DNA of 64,000 nucleotides from Dicaeum eximium. Its lineage: Eukaryota > Chordata > Aves > Passeriformes > Dicaeidae. How positions within the stretch are numbered: the first letter of the stretch is position 1; each line of letters opens with the position of its first letter. Under the pieces are notes generated by a model. The model saw nothing but the letters and a program-made list of their open reading frames with translations, had not been told where the DNA came from and did not search any database. This document shows positions 62,901 to 64,000 of the stretch, one piece after another. The translations under genes were made by a program, and so were the position numbers. The stretch is taken from NCBI GenBank assembly GCA_013396995.1, contig VWZP01002402.1, positions 1,199,538-1,263,537 of the forward strand, written 5' to 3'.

Positions 62901-64000
62901 TGTTGCCATGTACAGTGCTGCATACTGCATTAGTGAATAGTCTGTACAAGGAAGTGAATAACTATGTGGTATCTCATCTCTAATGCTGCCAAATGTTCAC
63001 AGGTCTATATGAGGAAATAGAAGTGAAGGACTGCACATGAATGTATAATATATTTTTAAATGTAATTATTAGAAAGAAACTAACTCTGGATGCATGATGC
63101 TGGATATCTGTAAAATCCTGCGTAGGAGGCATGAATATATGGCAGTACTGGCCACTCAGAAATATTTCTGATATATTATTTTTGATATAGAGTTTTTCAA
63201 TAAATAAACTATACTTAATATTCTGACTCAGTTTATTTGATATGAATATTCTGTCTGTTTATAACAACACCATCATGTTAGCCATGAGCCAAAGCCTCAT
63301 CCTCCTACCAAAGTCTTTATTACTGCTACTCTGCAATATGTCTACAGATTTCCCTGTCACAGCACCTGCCAAGAGAAGCTTGGCCAGTGCAGTTATAGAC
63401 CATCTCCCCAGATAATGCAAGGGGAGCCAATATGTGTTCTCAAATGTTAGCACAACTGCATCCAAACCAGAGGCTTTGCTGGGGCAGTGATAGCAGCTAA
63501 GAGACGTATTAATTTTTTTCACCCCAAACTGGCATGGTCATGCCAAAAAAAAAGCCTTTAATGATAAGTTTGGCCCGAGAGCCTCACATTGCAAAACACA
63601 TTGTGAGATGACCTGTGCACAGGTGTAGGATTTCCCAGGAATAAGGCCAATAATGCTGACACCTATCTCTTGCATCCTCTAACAAGCACATTGCACTTTG
63701 ATCTACATTTGGCTGAGGTGAATTTAATACACTGAGACCTTGATTCTGCATAAAAATAATAATAATAATTGGGAGACACTGCACATAGCAGGCAGTTTTC
63801 CTTTTTAACCCTCATCTCTGGATGCTTTTCTTTCTCCGAGTGTTTTCTAACAGCTACATGTTCTTATGGTTTTTTACTCATCTTCCTGGCTTTGAATTCT
63901 CCTGCTCCCAATAAACAACCAAACACTTGATATAATTGTCATGGGAAAAACAGCATTACACATCCACAAAATGTCAATCAAGAAATGTCCAAATTTACCT

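Larger units (their letters stand above)
43661..64000 (-). other. USH2A: USH2A intron, more than 20 kb (right edge)
   Basis: No FN3-like open frame is found on the - strand and no gene on the + strand. It contains simple repeats (49908, 56892, poly-T near 51150), possible conserved non-coding blocks (45240-45560, 58440-58990, 62140-62520) and one coding-like relic at 55799-56450. CR1 seems absent here, unlike the 28-39.8 kb intron. Confidence 0.8.

Overview
The window is vertebrate nuclear DNA, almost certainly from a bird. Two large split genes lie tail to tail: the 3' half of KCTD3 on the + strand and the 3' end of USH2A (usherin) on the - strand. These genes are also neighbours in mammals. 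Bird or sauropsid origin is suggested by several CR1 LINE fragments with the typical 3' end (CCTTCCAAC...ATTCTGTGA). Introns are AT-rich, and several exons are markedly GC- and CpG-rich. A 76-base run of N (18714-18789) shows this is a gapped draft assembly.

Layout. 1-10592: nine KCTD3 exons (about 549 codons, C-terminal part) with phase-matched GT/AG introns, running to the stop codon. 10593-12131: the two 3' ends facing each other, with an AATAAA for KCTD3 at 10701 and one for USH2A at 11630 on the - strand. 12132-43660: twelve USH2A exons read right to left, 1208 codons plus stop. In protein order they give fibronectin type III (FN3) repeats, a juxtamembrane segment, one transmembrane helix, a cytoplasmic tail with an extra 24-residue cassette exon, and a C-terminal PDZ-binding sequence TDTHL. 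Every junction keeps the reading frame and I see no disabling lesion. 43661-64000: more than 20 kb of one USH2A intron, with no recognised exon. The gene continues beyond the right edge.

The two genes have unrelated jobs. KCTD3 is a BTB/WD40 protein linked to HCN3 channel surface expression and CUL3-type adaptors. Usherin forms ankle links in hair cells and sits at the photoreceptor periciliary membrane.

The standout feature is in the last USH2A intron. From about 12960 to 16740 the + strand loses nearly all its G: roughly 2% by eye between 13141 and 16680, against about 20% or more outside. A is raised to match, while C and T look ordinary. This is what near-complete G-to-A conversion of ordinary intron DNA would give, i.e. 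C-to-T on the - strand, which is the USH2A sense strand. The tract starts abruptly at its high-coordinate end and fades over about 200 bp at its low-coordinate end. It is either a striking assembly or chemistry artefact, or a germline record of strand-specific cytosine deamination. It is the main thing to check here.
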